DNA of 12,319 nt. It comes from Acidobacteriota bacterium. GTDB lineage: Bacteria; Acidobacteriota; Terriglobia; Terriglobales; Acidobacteriaceae. This document shows, piece after piece, positions 1-6,255 of this stretch. Position numbers and translations under genes: made by a program. The notes beneath the pieces were generated by a model. It searched no databases. It saw only the letters and a list, made by a program, of their open reading frames with translations, and was not told the origin of the DNA. The stretch spans positions 1 to 12,319 of the forward strand of contig JAJZIF010000062.1 of the NCBI GenBank assembly GCA_021810735.1, given 5' to 3'. Each line of letters starts with the position of its first letter. Position 1 is the stretch's first letter.

Positions 1-1039
1 GGTGGGGAATCGCAGTGAAAAAAATGTCTTCTCCCAGCGCATCGGAGAGCATGTACAGCAGCGTCAGGCCGACGAGAAGTTTCCCTGTCCAGGCCGGGCG
101 CCGCAAACGAAACCAGACCCACCACACCATCACCCAGCCGCCCAGGATCAACGGCCGCAGAAGCACGTCCACAACAAGATTGAAAACCGCCGCACCTTGC
201 GTCTGGGTCCAGGCGCCCAGACATACATAGCCCGAGTACACCCCCGTCAACAAGACAACACCCGCCAGCCACCAGTAGAGCGAATCCGATCGGTCAAACA
301 AAACGAGGCTGAAGGCCATGATTGCCAGCAGAAAGAAAAGTGCCCCCTCAATCGCCGACGATAAGTAGGAGCGGACCGTGTTCAGCCAGGCCAATTGGTA
401 CTGCGCCGCCACAACGTTGGCTTCGCCGAGCAGCGGGGCGCTGTGCATGCCGCCTGGGTTGGGCACCAGACCAAGCGTGCTGGGATCCATCCAGATGCGG
501 AACGCCAGCACTTGAGTGGCATCGCCAGCGCCGCTATCGGCGTGTAGCTCCGGCAGTGGAAACATGGTTGGCTGGGACATATAGGCCACGGGAGACCCAC
601 GTTCCGAGAATTTGCCAAAACTCCCCAGCAGTTTGCCATTGACAAACACCTGAAAGGCATCGTTCACGTCCGCCGGGCCGGCGAGCGCCAGCTTTTGTCC
701 GGGCCGCCGTGCGGTGCTGACCCGGATGCGATACCATCCATAGCCCCAGTAGCCGGGGTGTCCCTTTCCCGTCCAGCCCGGCACGTAGCCGGAAAATCCG
801 ACGATCGGATTGAAGCTGCCCGCCGTGGGCGTCAGGTCCACCGTCTCCCAGCCGGAGTCATTGAAGTTCGGATCGGCCCATTGCGGGTCGTCGCCCGTGT
901 GGAACTTCCACGGACCCGTCAGCGCGACGATGGATTGGCCGAGGGTAATATTCGTCGTGGGCGCGGGGGGGCTCTGCGCCGGGGCGCTGAGCGTAAGCAG
1001 AGGCCACAGAACGAGTAGAGAGAACCAGATTGCTCTCAT
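1..1039 (-). CDS. Membrane sensor protein: signal peptide, jelly-roll domain, then multi-TM region (3' end outside window)
   Basis: The frame is open from an ATG at 1039 to the left window edge (346 codons seen). Residues 1-22 form a signal peptide ending in APAQ. Residues 30-205 resemble the beta-galactosidase-type jelly-roll sensor domain, with the pattern GPWKFHTGDDPQWADP, DSGWE, GYWGYGWYRIRV and later FVNGKLLGSFG. Four hydrophobic helices follow at about 228-248, 254-276, 284-308 and 319-335, as in 7TM sensor proteins. Acidobacterial proteins with this architecture commonly end in a SpoIIE phosphatase, histidine kinase or GGDEF output domain; the output lies outside the window, so the enzymatic class is unknown. 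It is co-directional with the phosphatase/kinase/antagonist operon upstream and could be its membrane input, though a 191-nt gap separates them. No clear Shine-Dalgarno precedes the ATG, so the start rests on the signal peptide. Confidence 0.8.
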   Translation of the reverse strand, partial: MRAIWFSLLVLWPLLTLSAPAQSPPAPTTNITLGQSIVALTGPWKFHTGDDPQWADPNFNDSGWETVDLTPTAGSFNPIVGFSGYVPGWTGKGHPGYWGYGWYRIRVSTARRPGQKLALAGPADVNDAFQVFVNGKLLGSFGKFSERGSPVAYMSQPTMFPLPELHADSGAGDATQVLAFRIWMDPSTLGLVPNPGGMHSAPLLGEANVVAAQYQLAWLNTVRSYLSSAIEGALFFLLAIMAFSLVLFDRSDSLYWWLAGVVLLTGVYSGYVCLGAWTQTQGAAVFNLVVDVLLRPLILGGWVMVWWVWFRLRRPAWTGKLLVGLTLLYMLSDALGEDIFFTAIPH

Positions 1040-1185
1040 AAAGAGGCAGATAAGGAATAGCAGGCAGCGGGAAGATTAGCAATGAAGAATATTTCGTCAG
1101 ATGAGGAAATAGGTTGAGCAAGCGGACCGGGGAGGAGCGGCTTGCGAGGACCCCCGAAAAAACGTCCCAAAGTTAGCTTGGCGAA

Positions 1186-1203
1186 CCCTTCGACAGGCTC
1201 AGG
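1186..1203. repeat. Short REP-like intergenic motif
   Basis: CCCTTCGACAGGCTCAGG lies in the gap between the STAS gene and the membrane sensor gene. It is a partly self-complementary motif of a kind I remember from dispersed intergenic repeats in many unrelated bacterial genomes. Only one copy is present in this window, so its repeat nature is inferred from memory. Confidence 0.35.
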
Positions 1204-1224
1204 CAGGGTCTGGGGCAACCCTGC
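1203..1224 (-). terminator. Hairpin after the STAS gene, possible terminator of the partner-switching operon
   Basis: GCAGGGT (1203-1209) pairs perfectly with ACCCTGC (1218-1224) across an 8-nt loop, 7 nt past the end of the STAS gene. It abuts the REP-like motif. No T-run follows directly on the minus strand; the nearest is about 40 nt further on. It could therefore be an RNA-end stabiliser or part of a repeat element and not an intrinsic terminator. Confidence 0.35.
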
Positions 1225-1230
1225 GAATGG

Positions 1231-1596
1231 TCATTCAGAAAAGGCGGCACAGGCGGAGGCCTGGTCCGGGTGAAGCTGGGTGTACTTGGTAATGCCAACC
1301 ATGGTGAAAACTTTTTGAAAATGGGGCGTCAGGCCGAAGGTCTGGATGGCCTGTCCTTTTTTACTTGCAGCGTACATCAACTGAATGACCAGCGCGATGC
1401 CGCTGGAGTTGAGATATTCCACCTTGGAAAAATCGAGCAGGATACGCTTGGACTCGGGCCCGAGGCCCTGATAAGTTCCCAGAATGGCCGGCTCGGACGC
1501 GCTGGTGATATCGCCGGAAAAACGGAGCGCGGTGATCGGGGCGCCCGAGCCGCAGTTGACTTCTTCCATCTTGACGCGTGTACCGGTTTCCTGCAT
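1231..1596 (-). CDS. STAS-domain anti-anti-sigma factor (RsbV/SpoIIAA-like)
   Basis: This 121-residue protein is one STAS domain, the usual size for anti-sigma-factor antagonists. In this family the unphosphorylated form binds the anti-sigma kinase and frees its partner; phosphorylation by the kinase inactivates it and a SpoIIE/PP2C phosphatase restores it. The sequence shows FSGDITSASEP near residues 26-36 and the phosphorylation-loop signature DFSKVEYLNSSGIAL at 55-69, where Ser64 (next to Asn63) aligns with the phosphorylated serine. An AAGGAG Shine-Dalgarno at about 1603-1608 supports the ATG at 1596. It is the third gene of the operon, 12 nt after the kinase stop, which matches its job as the kinase's partner. 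The family is certain; the pairing with these particular neighbours is inferred from order. Confidence 0.9.
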   Translation of the reverse strand: MQETGTRVKMEEVNCGSGAPITALRFSGDITSASEPAILGTYQGLGPESKRILLDFSKVEYLNSSGIALVIQLMYAASKKGQAIQTFGLTPHFQKVFTMVGITKYTQLHPDQASACAAFSE

Positions 1597-1608
1597 GATG
1601 CTTCTCCT

Positions 1609-2052
1609 TCAATCCTCGGTTTTATGGAGGCGTATGACCAGACGGGCGTAACTTCCTGAGGGGGGCGAACTGACCCACTCCGCCTCATCCACGAGCGCCT
1701 GGATCAAAAACATGCCCATGCCGCGGCTGGCTTCTTCGCCGTGCATTTTTTTATCAATGTCGGGAGCATGGACGCCACCCGGGGGCCCGGTACCGGAGTC
1801 GAGCACCTTGACCTCAAGTGAGGTCGCATCCATGGACAGGATCACGCCGACGATGAGCGATTCGTCGAGCTTATTGCCGTGTTCCATGGCGTTGATGCAG
1901 GCCTCGGCGACGGCGGTCTTCAGGTCCTCAATGCGTTCATCGGCAAATCCCATCAGCCGGGCAACACTGGCAGCGGTTCCCATGGCGATTTTTTCGTATC
2001 CCAAACGAGAAGGCAGGCGCAATTCAATGCTGCTCATATTTGTGTTAACCAA
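1609..2052 (-). CDS. RsbW-like anti-sigma regulatory serine kinase (HATPase)
   Basis: The 147-residue product is a GHKL ATPase of the RsbW/SpoIIAB type. Such proteins hold a sigma factor or other target inactive and phosphorylate the STAS antagonist on serine. Visible motifs are the N box AVAEACINAMEHG (Glu50, Asn54), the G1 box DSGTG (Asp85) and the glycine-rich RGMGMFLIQALVD lid region (110-122). I start it at a TTG (2052) because a strong GAGGAGG sits just upstream; an in-frame ATG five codons later (2037) is possible but lies about 19 nt from that site. It begins 10 nt after the phosphatase stop and ends 12 nt before the STAS start, so translation of the three is probably coupled. The target is not encoded in the window. 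Confidence 0.9.
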   Translation of the reverse strand: MVNTNMSSIELRLPSRLGYEKIAMGTAASVARLMGFADERIEDLKTAVAEACINAMEHGNKLDESLIVGVILSMDATSLEVKVLDSGTGPPGGVHAPDIDKKMHGEEASRGMGMFLIQALVDEAEWVSSPPSGSYARLVIRLHKTED

Positions 2053-2055
2053 ATG

Positions 2056-2063
2056 ACCTCCTC
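2056..2063 (-). promoter_or_regulatory. Shine-Dalgarno deciding a TTG start for the RsbW-like kinase
   Basis: GAGGAGGT on the minus strand overlaps the last base of the phosphatase stop codon and lies about 4 nt before the TTG at 2052. The spacing is short for the TTG but far too long for the ATG at 2037, so the TTG is favoured. Confidence 0.55.
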
Positions 2064-3211
2064 TATCCCTGCCTGCCCAGGACGAGCGCAGTCATATCGT
2101 CGGTCAAAGACTCCTGATTGGAGAAATTGTCCAAAGCTAGCCAAATTGAATCCAACATAACCTTTGCATCGCAATTGCGGCAAGCAAGAAATGCCTTCAT
2201 GAGCCGGTCGGGACCAAATTCTTCATGGCCGCGAAATACCTCAGTCATTCCGTCGGTGTAGAGTAGCAGCTTCGATCCAGCCGGCAAGACAAACTTTTCG
2301 GTTGTGTAACTGGCGACCGGCAGCATCCCCACAGGGGTACCGCTGGCCTGAATTTGAATGGCCCCTGCAGCGCCATTGATCAGAAAGCCTGGGTTGTGGC
2401 CCGCGTTGACAACCTCAATGGTATGCTCTTGCGGGTTGAGCCGTACAAATATCGCGGTGACATAGCGGCGGCGCGACTCCTCTCCTTCGCCGTGGTGCAA
2501 ACCATTGAGATGCGCGGCAATGTCCCCCAGGGGCATGTTGGAGTGGGCGATGGCGCGAAAAGCGGACCTGAAGGCGCTGCCGACCAGTGCGGAAGCCAGC
2601 CCTTTGCCCGCCACGTCCGCCACCACAATCATGATTTCGCCAGAGGCAAGCGGAAGGATGTCGAGATAATCGCCGCCGACTTCATAACATGTCTGCGAGC
2701 GGCCTGAGATGGTGTAACCGGGCACGTTGGGAACCGATTGCGGCAGGAGACTGCGTTGGATGTCGCGGGCGGAGGCGAGGTCCTGCTTGACCCGTTCCAT
2801 ATCCAGGGTGCGCTCATGGTAGCGTGCGTTCTCAATTGCGACGGACGCCTGGACGGCAAGATGCTCCAGAAAATCCTGTTCATAGAGAGATAGCGGAGCG
2901 CCGTCGCGCGTGATCACCACCATTTCCGTGAGCACAGCGCCATTGTGGTCCAGAAGAGAAAACCGCGCGCAGCCCCGCTTCGGGTCAGAGGATGGCGGAC
3001 GCAACAGAAACCGGGGAGGGATTTCTCCATACGAAAACGGAAACGCGGTAAAAAAGGCGCCGGCCATCTCCAGTTCGCGAACGGTGATTTGCAGGACGCA
3101 CCGCAACACATTATCAAGCTCGATGGTGCTGTGAATGGTATGCGTGGTATCGAGAAGTGCCTGGAGCCTGACGATCTGCTGCTGCAGGTGGAGACTGCCT
3201 TCGAATTCCAT
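2063..3211 (-). CDS. GAF-SpoIIE family serine phosphatase (RsbU/RsbP-like)
   Basis: The 382-residue cytoplasmic protein has an N-terminal GAF sensor domain (about 12-128), a helical linker (130-158, ending SARDIQRSLLPQ, the usual switch-helix signature) and a C-terminal PP2C-type SpoIIE phosphatase domain (165-380). The metal-binding and catalytic motifs are intact: VGGDYLD (Asp181), VVADVAGKG (Asp199), NAGHNPG, LLYTDGMTE (Asp320) and LTDDMTALV (Asp371, Asp372). Its family removes the phosphate from STAS antagonists, so it should reactivate the RsbV-like protein encoded two genes downstream, gated by whatever the GAF domain senses. The start is firm: TAGGAGGTA lies directly before the ATG. 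It is the first gene of the operon; I could not identify its promoter in the 395-nt gap upstream. Confidence 0.93.
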   Translation of the reverse strand: MEFEGSLHLQQQIVRLQALLDTTHTIHSTIELDNVLRCVLQITVRELEMAGAFFTAFPFSYGEIPPRFLLRPPSSDPKRGCARFSLLDHNGAVLTEMVVITRDGAPLSLYEQDFLEHLAVQASVAIENARYHERTLDMERVKQDLASARDIQRSLLPQSVPNVPGYTISGRSQTCYEVGGDYLDILPLASGEIMIVVADVAGKGLASALVGSAFRSAFRAIAHSNMPLGDIAAHLNGLHHGEGEESRRRYVTAIFVRLNPQEHTIEVVNAGHNPGFLINGAAGAIQIQASGTPVGMLPVASYTTEKFVLPAGSKLLLYTDGMTEVFRGHEEFGPDRLMKAFLACRNCDAKVMLDSIWLALDNFSNQESLTDDMTALVLGRQG

Positions 3212-3606
3212 AAGTACCTCCTAAGAAAGGCTGCCTTACCTTTGCTTGCTATCCTGCCACAGCGCAGAACCTTACGCCATGTTCTCAGTCGGCCAGAGTA
3301 GCGTTCTCGATCAAGTTTGTGGTTCGTTTTCTCTCCTTGGTCGCGTCGTTAGAGCGAGTATGGTGCGCCGCCGCGGGACAATCGCGGCCATCATTCCTGT
3401 CGCCAAGTTGTCACCTGGTGCGGACATTTCCCGCCGACTGCCAGCCCAGCGCGCGAATTGGGATCGCCCAGTGAAGCGATTCGCCGGCCGTCATGGTGGA
3501 CGAGTCTGGGCCGAAGGCGCAGTGGGCCGCGGAGCGACCTTTTCTTTCGCCATGTCACTCCGCTCACTGCAGCCGCTTTCTGCGTGGAGACTCTACAGGC
3601 AAAGAC
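3212..3606. other. Gene-poor gap between LacI-type regulator and phosphatase operon
   Basis: These 395 nt hold no intact gene. They must contain the leader of the phosphatase operon (minus strand) unless that is read through from the LacI gene, but I find no convincing -35/-10 pair. A 6-bp GC stem (3370-3375 with 3383-3388) is too weak to call. The plus strand between about 3451 and 3554 holds a histidine kinase-like remnant, annotated separately. Confidence 0.6.
3451..3554 (+). pseudogene. Remnant of a sensor histidine kinase C-terminus (ATP-lid region, frameshifted)
   Basis: In the plus frame beginning at 3471 the 28 codons read VKRFAGRHGGRVWAEG followed by AVGRGATFSFAM. This is the highly characteristic end of a histidine kinase HATPase domain (HGG-x-VW-x-E, G-x-G-x-TF-x-F). 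Just upstream, in the frame of 3451, ARIGIA matches the start of the same glycine-rich box (usually G-x-G-I-G-I-A-L-V-K). Restoring one base near 3469 would join the two into ARIGIA-x-VKRF. The rest of a kinase (H box, N box) is not recognisable upstream, there is no stop where a kinase would end, and the frame runs into the opposing LacI gene. I read this as a decayed fragment, not an expressed gene. Confidence 0.5.
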
Positions 3607-4722
3607 TCAGACCGGCCCAGGATTGCAGAGGGAGCCTGAAGCTGAGGAGCCATTCATGTTCACTCCTGAACCTGGGTCAGACGGTGCGCTTTCGCTTTGC
3701 GGCGCCGGAAGCGACTGGGAAATCTGACAGACGGGACCGCTCGATTCCCTGGCAATGAACTGGGTTGTCACCGCCACTTCTACGCCCGGTTTTCCTGGCT
3801 CCCGCAACATCTGCTGCAATAAACGGAAGGCGCAAAGTCCGATTTGATCTTTGGGAATACCGATCGAGCTGAGCGGGGGGTGTCCGTAGGCGGCAAATGC
3901 GATATCGTCCGAGCCGATGATGGAAATGTCGTTTGGGATATGCCAGCCGGAGCGAAGAGCTTCACCCATGGCGCCGAGCGCCATCAGGTCGTTGCCGCAA
4001 ATGATAGCGGTGGGGCGAATCATTCTGCTGCGCATCTGCTGGATCGCCACAGCCCCTCCGGTGGGACTGCTTTCCACCTCCATACACCCGAGCAACTGCA
4101 TCCCGTGCTCCAGCAGAACGCCGATCAGCAGCTTGCGATAGCGCCTGGCAGATAGCACGGTGAGCGGGCCGTGAATAATGGCAACTTTTCTATGACCCAG
4201 CAGCTTGAGATGCTCGACCGCCTGGAGAACTCCCCGCGAGTAGTCGATGCGCACGTTGCTCTTGTTGGGGAGCAGGCTAGAGTCATTCAGGCGCACGACA
4301 GGGATGTCCTGGCGCAGGAGACGGTCCACCAGTTTGGAATCGAATTGCGAGCTCATGACCGCGACGCCGCGGACTTTGTCCTCGATCATGCGCCGGACGG
4401 CAGCTTCCGCGCTGGTCTGCTCGTAATTTGTCATGCCCAGCACAAGCTCCAGGCGATCTGCGTGGCAAGCCCGTTCAAACCCCTTGATGAGCTGCGGATA
4501 GAAAGGGTTCTCGATATCGGAAATGATCATTCCCAATGCATTGCTGAACCCACGGACGAGCATTCGCGCTGAAGTGTTCTTGTAGTAATTCAGCTCGGCG
4601 ATGGCCTTCAGCACACGTTTCCGCGTCTGGGGCGCGATAGACCTGGTTTCATTCAGGACATGCGACACAGTCGTGATGGACACACCCGCCGCTTCCGCTA
4701 CATCATGCATCGTCACGGTCAT
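3607..4722 (-). CDS. LacI/PurR-family transcriptional regulator
   Basis: The 371-residue protein has an N-terminal LacI helix-turn-helix (residues 4-24, TMHDVAEAAGVSITTVSHVL), a hinge helix near 48-58 (KNTSARMLVRG, with the leucine that usually inserts at a central CpG), and a periplasmic-binding-protein-like effector domain (about 62-330, including GMIISDIENPFY, ICGNDLMALG and IIGSDDIAFA). Family members are cytoplasmic repressors released or activated by a small sugar or nucleotide. The recognition helix (TTVSHVLN) is close to those of PurR and RbsR, which bind operators centred on AAACGTTT; such a palindrome sits before the divergent TonB receptor gene. About 40 residues after ARESSGPV form a Ser/Pro/Gly-rich tail that the family normally lacks. 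GAGAAG precedes the ATG at 4722. It lies 129 nt behind the TPR gene in the same direction, possibly co-transcribed. The effector ligand cannot be read from sequence; an amino sugar is likely from context. Confidence 0.9.
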   Translation of the reverse strand: MTVTMHDVAEAAGVSITTVSHVLNETRSIAPQTRKRVLKAIAELNYYKNTSARMLVRGFSNALGMIISDIENPFYPQLIKGFERACHADRLELVLGMTNYEQTSAEAAVRRMIEDKVRGVAVMSSQFDSKLVDRLLRQDIPVVRLNDSSLLPNKSNVRIDYSRGVLQAVEHLKLLGHRKVAIIHGPLTVLSARRYRKLLIGVLLEHGMQLLGCMEVESSPTGGAVAIQQMRSRMIRPTAIICGNDLMALGAMGEALRSGWHIPNDISIIGSDDIAFAAYGHPPLSSIGIPKDQIGLCAFRLLQQMLREPGKPGVEVAVTTQFIARESSGPVCQISQSLPAPQSESAPSDPGSGVNMNGSSASGSLCNPGPV

Positions 4723-4851
4723 TTTCTTCTCGGTGCTGCCTGCAATTCATGCGGATTGTAAACCAGAAAGACGGCAACGCGGAAAAAGTCTTCGACCGTG
4801 GTGGCCGCGTCAGGTTCGATTTGAAGATTGGATGTCTGCCGCGCTGCACTC

Positions 4852-6051
4852 TCAATGCACGGGCGAGAGGTCCTGAATCGGACGGGCATGCTCGCGCGCC
4901 TGGAGTTGTCCGCAGATTTTTCTTTCCCGGGATGCGGAAGCGCTGTCGCCCAGCATGCTCCAGGCCGTTCCCAGCACAAAATGCGCCTGCGCGAACCCTG
5001 GATCCGCCTTGACGGCGTCCTGCAATGGCGCAATGGCTTGCCTGGGCCGATTTTGCATGATGTAGCATTGGCCCAACTCCAGCAGGGCCTTCGCGTAGTG
5101 GGGATTTGCACGCACCGCCGCCTGGAGAAATGGGATCGCTTGAGCAGGCTGATTCTCGCGGCGCAGAATTCTTCCCATCATGTAATTTGAGATCGGGTCG
5201 TTTGGAAATAACGCGAGTTCCTGCTGAAATTCAGCCTTGGCCTGCGGCATTCTTTGCAGCCGCCAGTCAATCAGGCCAAGGCTGGAGTGTATCCCCGGAT
5301 AATGCGGATCGGCAGCAAGCGCGGCCTCGAATTCCTTGTACGCCTCCTGCTCCTTGGACGCGACGTCATAGGCCAGGCCCATCATGAAATGCGCTTCAGC
5401 GGAGCCGGGATCGATGGCCATAATCCTGTCGAACACTCGCGTGACGCCGGAGTAATTCTTTGCGCGCCAATACGCCTTGCCCAGAATATCAAGAGTCGGG
5501 ATGTCGCTCGGCTGCAGTTGACTCGCACGCTCCAGATACCTGGCAGCCTCCGAGTAGCGGTCGAGCGCAAAAAGGTCGATTCCGGTCAGGTCGAGCGACT
5601 GGAATGTGGGCGTCGATTGGGAAAAGGATTCCAGCAGCGGAAGCGCTTGCCGGTAACGATGCGCGCGAAAAAACGCTACTCCCAGATTGCGCCGGGTGAT
5701 TGGGTCGCCGGGTTTCCAGCGTAGCGCCCGTTCATAAAGGGCAATCGCCTCTTGCTCGCGCCCCTGGCGAGCGAGCGAAATCGCCAGATCATTCAGGATT
5801 TCAACCGATTTTGGCTCGAGTTCCAGCGCCTGGCGAAAGGCGCGCTCCGCCGATGCATTGTCCTGCCGCTGCAACGCCTGCGAGCCTTGCGCAATGTAGG
5901 ATTCGAGTTTTTGCCGGGTTGCGGACGGAGCACTGCGATCTACCTGCGCGTAAGCTCGGCACCCTCCGCTGGTGAAGGCAGCGAGGCAGCAGAGGAGGAC
6001 ACCCAGGGCTCCCGAAGCTATTTGTCCGCAATTTGAGCCAGAAAATCTCAT
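4852..6051 (-). CDS. Exported tetratricopeptide-repeat protein
   Basis: The 399-residue product has an N-terminal hydrophobic export segment (about 11-36, ending near AYAQ; the SGGC within it is a poor lipobox). At least eight consecutive 34-residue TPR-type helical repeats follow from about residue 46 to 385, recognisable by patterns such as ALELEPKSVEILNDLAISLA, DIPTLDILGKAYWRAKNYSG and ANPHYAKALLELGQCYIM. TPR proteins are scaffolds for protein-protein contacts; no catalytic domain is present. It is read divergently from the TonB receptor gene across 204 nt and is followed by the LacI-type regulator in the same direction. It may therefore be an envelope partner of the glycan uptake locus, but this rests on position only. 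The start ATG has only a weak AGAG before it. Confidence 0.8.
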   Translation of the reverse strand: MRFSGSNCGQIASGALGVLLCCLAAFTSGGCRAYAQVDRSAPSATRQKLESYIAQGSQALQRQDNASAERAFRQALELEPKSVEILNDLAISLARQGREQEAIALYERALRWKPGDPITRRNLGVAFFRAHRYRQALPLLESFSQSTPTFQSLDLTGIDLFALDRYSEAARYLERASQLQPSDIPTLDILGKAYWRAKNYSGVTRVFDRIMAIDPGSAEAHFMMGLAYDVASKEQEAYKEFEAALAADPHYPGIHSSLGLIDWRLQRMPQAKAEFQQELALFPNDPISNYMMGRILRRENQPAQAIPFLQAAVRANPHYAKALLELGQCYIMQNRPRQAIAPLQDAVKADPGFAQAHFVLGTAWSMLGDSASASRERKICGQLQAREHARPIQDLSPVH

Positions 6052-6141
6052 CGCTCTAGAAAATCATGCCACACAGTTCGCGGGCGGCGGCGGATTCCAG
6101 ACGCGATGTACCAGATTTTCCACCGATCTGCCCGTTTTTGT

Positions 6142-6170
6142 TTGACTTTCCTTCACAAGCACGCTAATTT
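6142..6170 (+). promoter_or_regulatory. Sigma-70-like promoter of the TonB receptor gene
   Basis: TTGACT (6142-6147) is followed after exactly 17 nt by TAATTT (6165-6170). The -35 matches consensus at 5 of 6 positions and the -10 at 3 of 6, including the key first T, the A and the last T. The predicted transcription start is near 6177, about 79 nt before the receptor start codon. Confidence 0.55.
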
Positions 6171-6185
6171 GGGATTCCATCAGAC

Positions 6186-6197
6186 GCAAACGTTTGC
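6186..6197. promoter_or_regulatory. LacI-family operator palindrome GCAAACGTTTGC
   Basis: This is a perfect 12-bp inverted repeat with a central CpG. It matches the core of PurR/RbsR-type operators (known PurR consensus ACGCAAACGTTTGCGT; here ACGCAAACGTTTGCTA). Its centre lies about 14 nt past the predicted transcription start, a typical repression position. The neighbouring LacI-type regulator has a matching recognition helix. It may also influence the divergent TPR-LacI unit. Confidence 0.65.
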
Positions 6198-6242
6198 TAC
6201 GAAGCAAATTGCGCAGCTAGCTTACAAACACGAATTCACTTT

Positions 6243-6249
6243 GAGAGGT
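6243..6249 (+). promoter_or_regulatory. Shine-Dalgarno fixing the TonB receptor start at 6256
   Basis: GAGAGGT lies 6 nt before the ATG at 6256, which opens directly into a signal peptide. This decides against the upstream in-frame ATG at 6106. Confidence 0.7.
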
Positions 6250-6255
6250 CACCCG

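Noticed and set aside
1..660. Plus- and minus-strand short frames at the left edge (for example 2-364 plus, 382-660 minus)
   Set aside because: They are shadows of the minus-strand membrane sensor, which is open to the window edge and has clear domain content.
1036..1218. 60-codon minus-strand frame overlapping the membrane sensor start by ATGA
   Set aside because: It reads through the hairpin and REP-like motif, has no ribosome site and no family resemblance, so the overlap is probably chance.
3370..3388. GCCGCG/CGCGGC 6-bp stem as a terminator or operator
   Set aside because: Short, GC-only and without a T-run; expected by chance in GC-rich DNA.
3246..3758. 170-codon plus-strand open frame
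   Set aside because: Only its middle part has kinase-like content; the ends are low in protein character and it overlaps the 3' end of the LacI gene. Kept only as a pseudogene fragment.
4755..4760. TACAAT on the minus strand as a -10 box for the LacI gene
   Set aside because: No acceptable -35 lies 16-18 nt upstream; the only TTG-type hexamer is 11 nt away. Too weak to annotate.
4703..5111. Two minus-strand frames of 121 and 130 codons bridging the TPR and LacI genes
   Set aside because: They overlap the TPR gene 3' end in other frames and their composition is arginine/proline-rich as expected for shadow frames.
6106..6255. 50-codon N-terminal extension of the TonB receptor frame
   Set aside because: It covers the promoter, the operator palindrome and the Shine-Dalgarno, and would bury the signal peptide; the ATG at 6256 is better.
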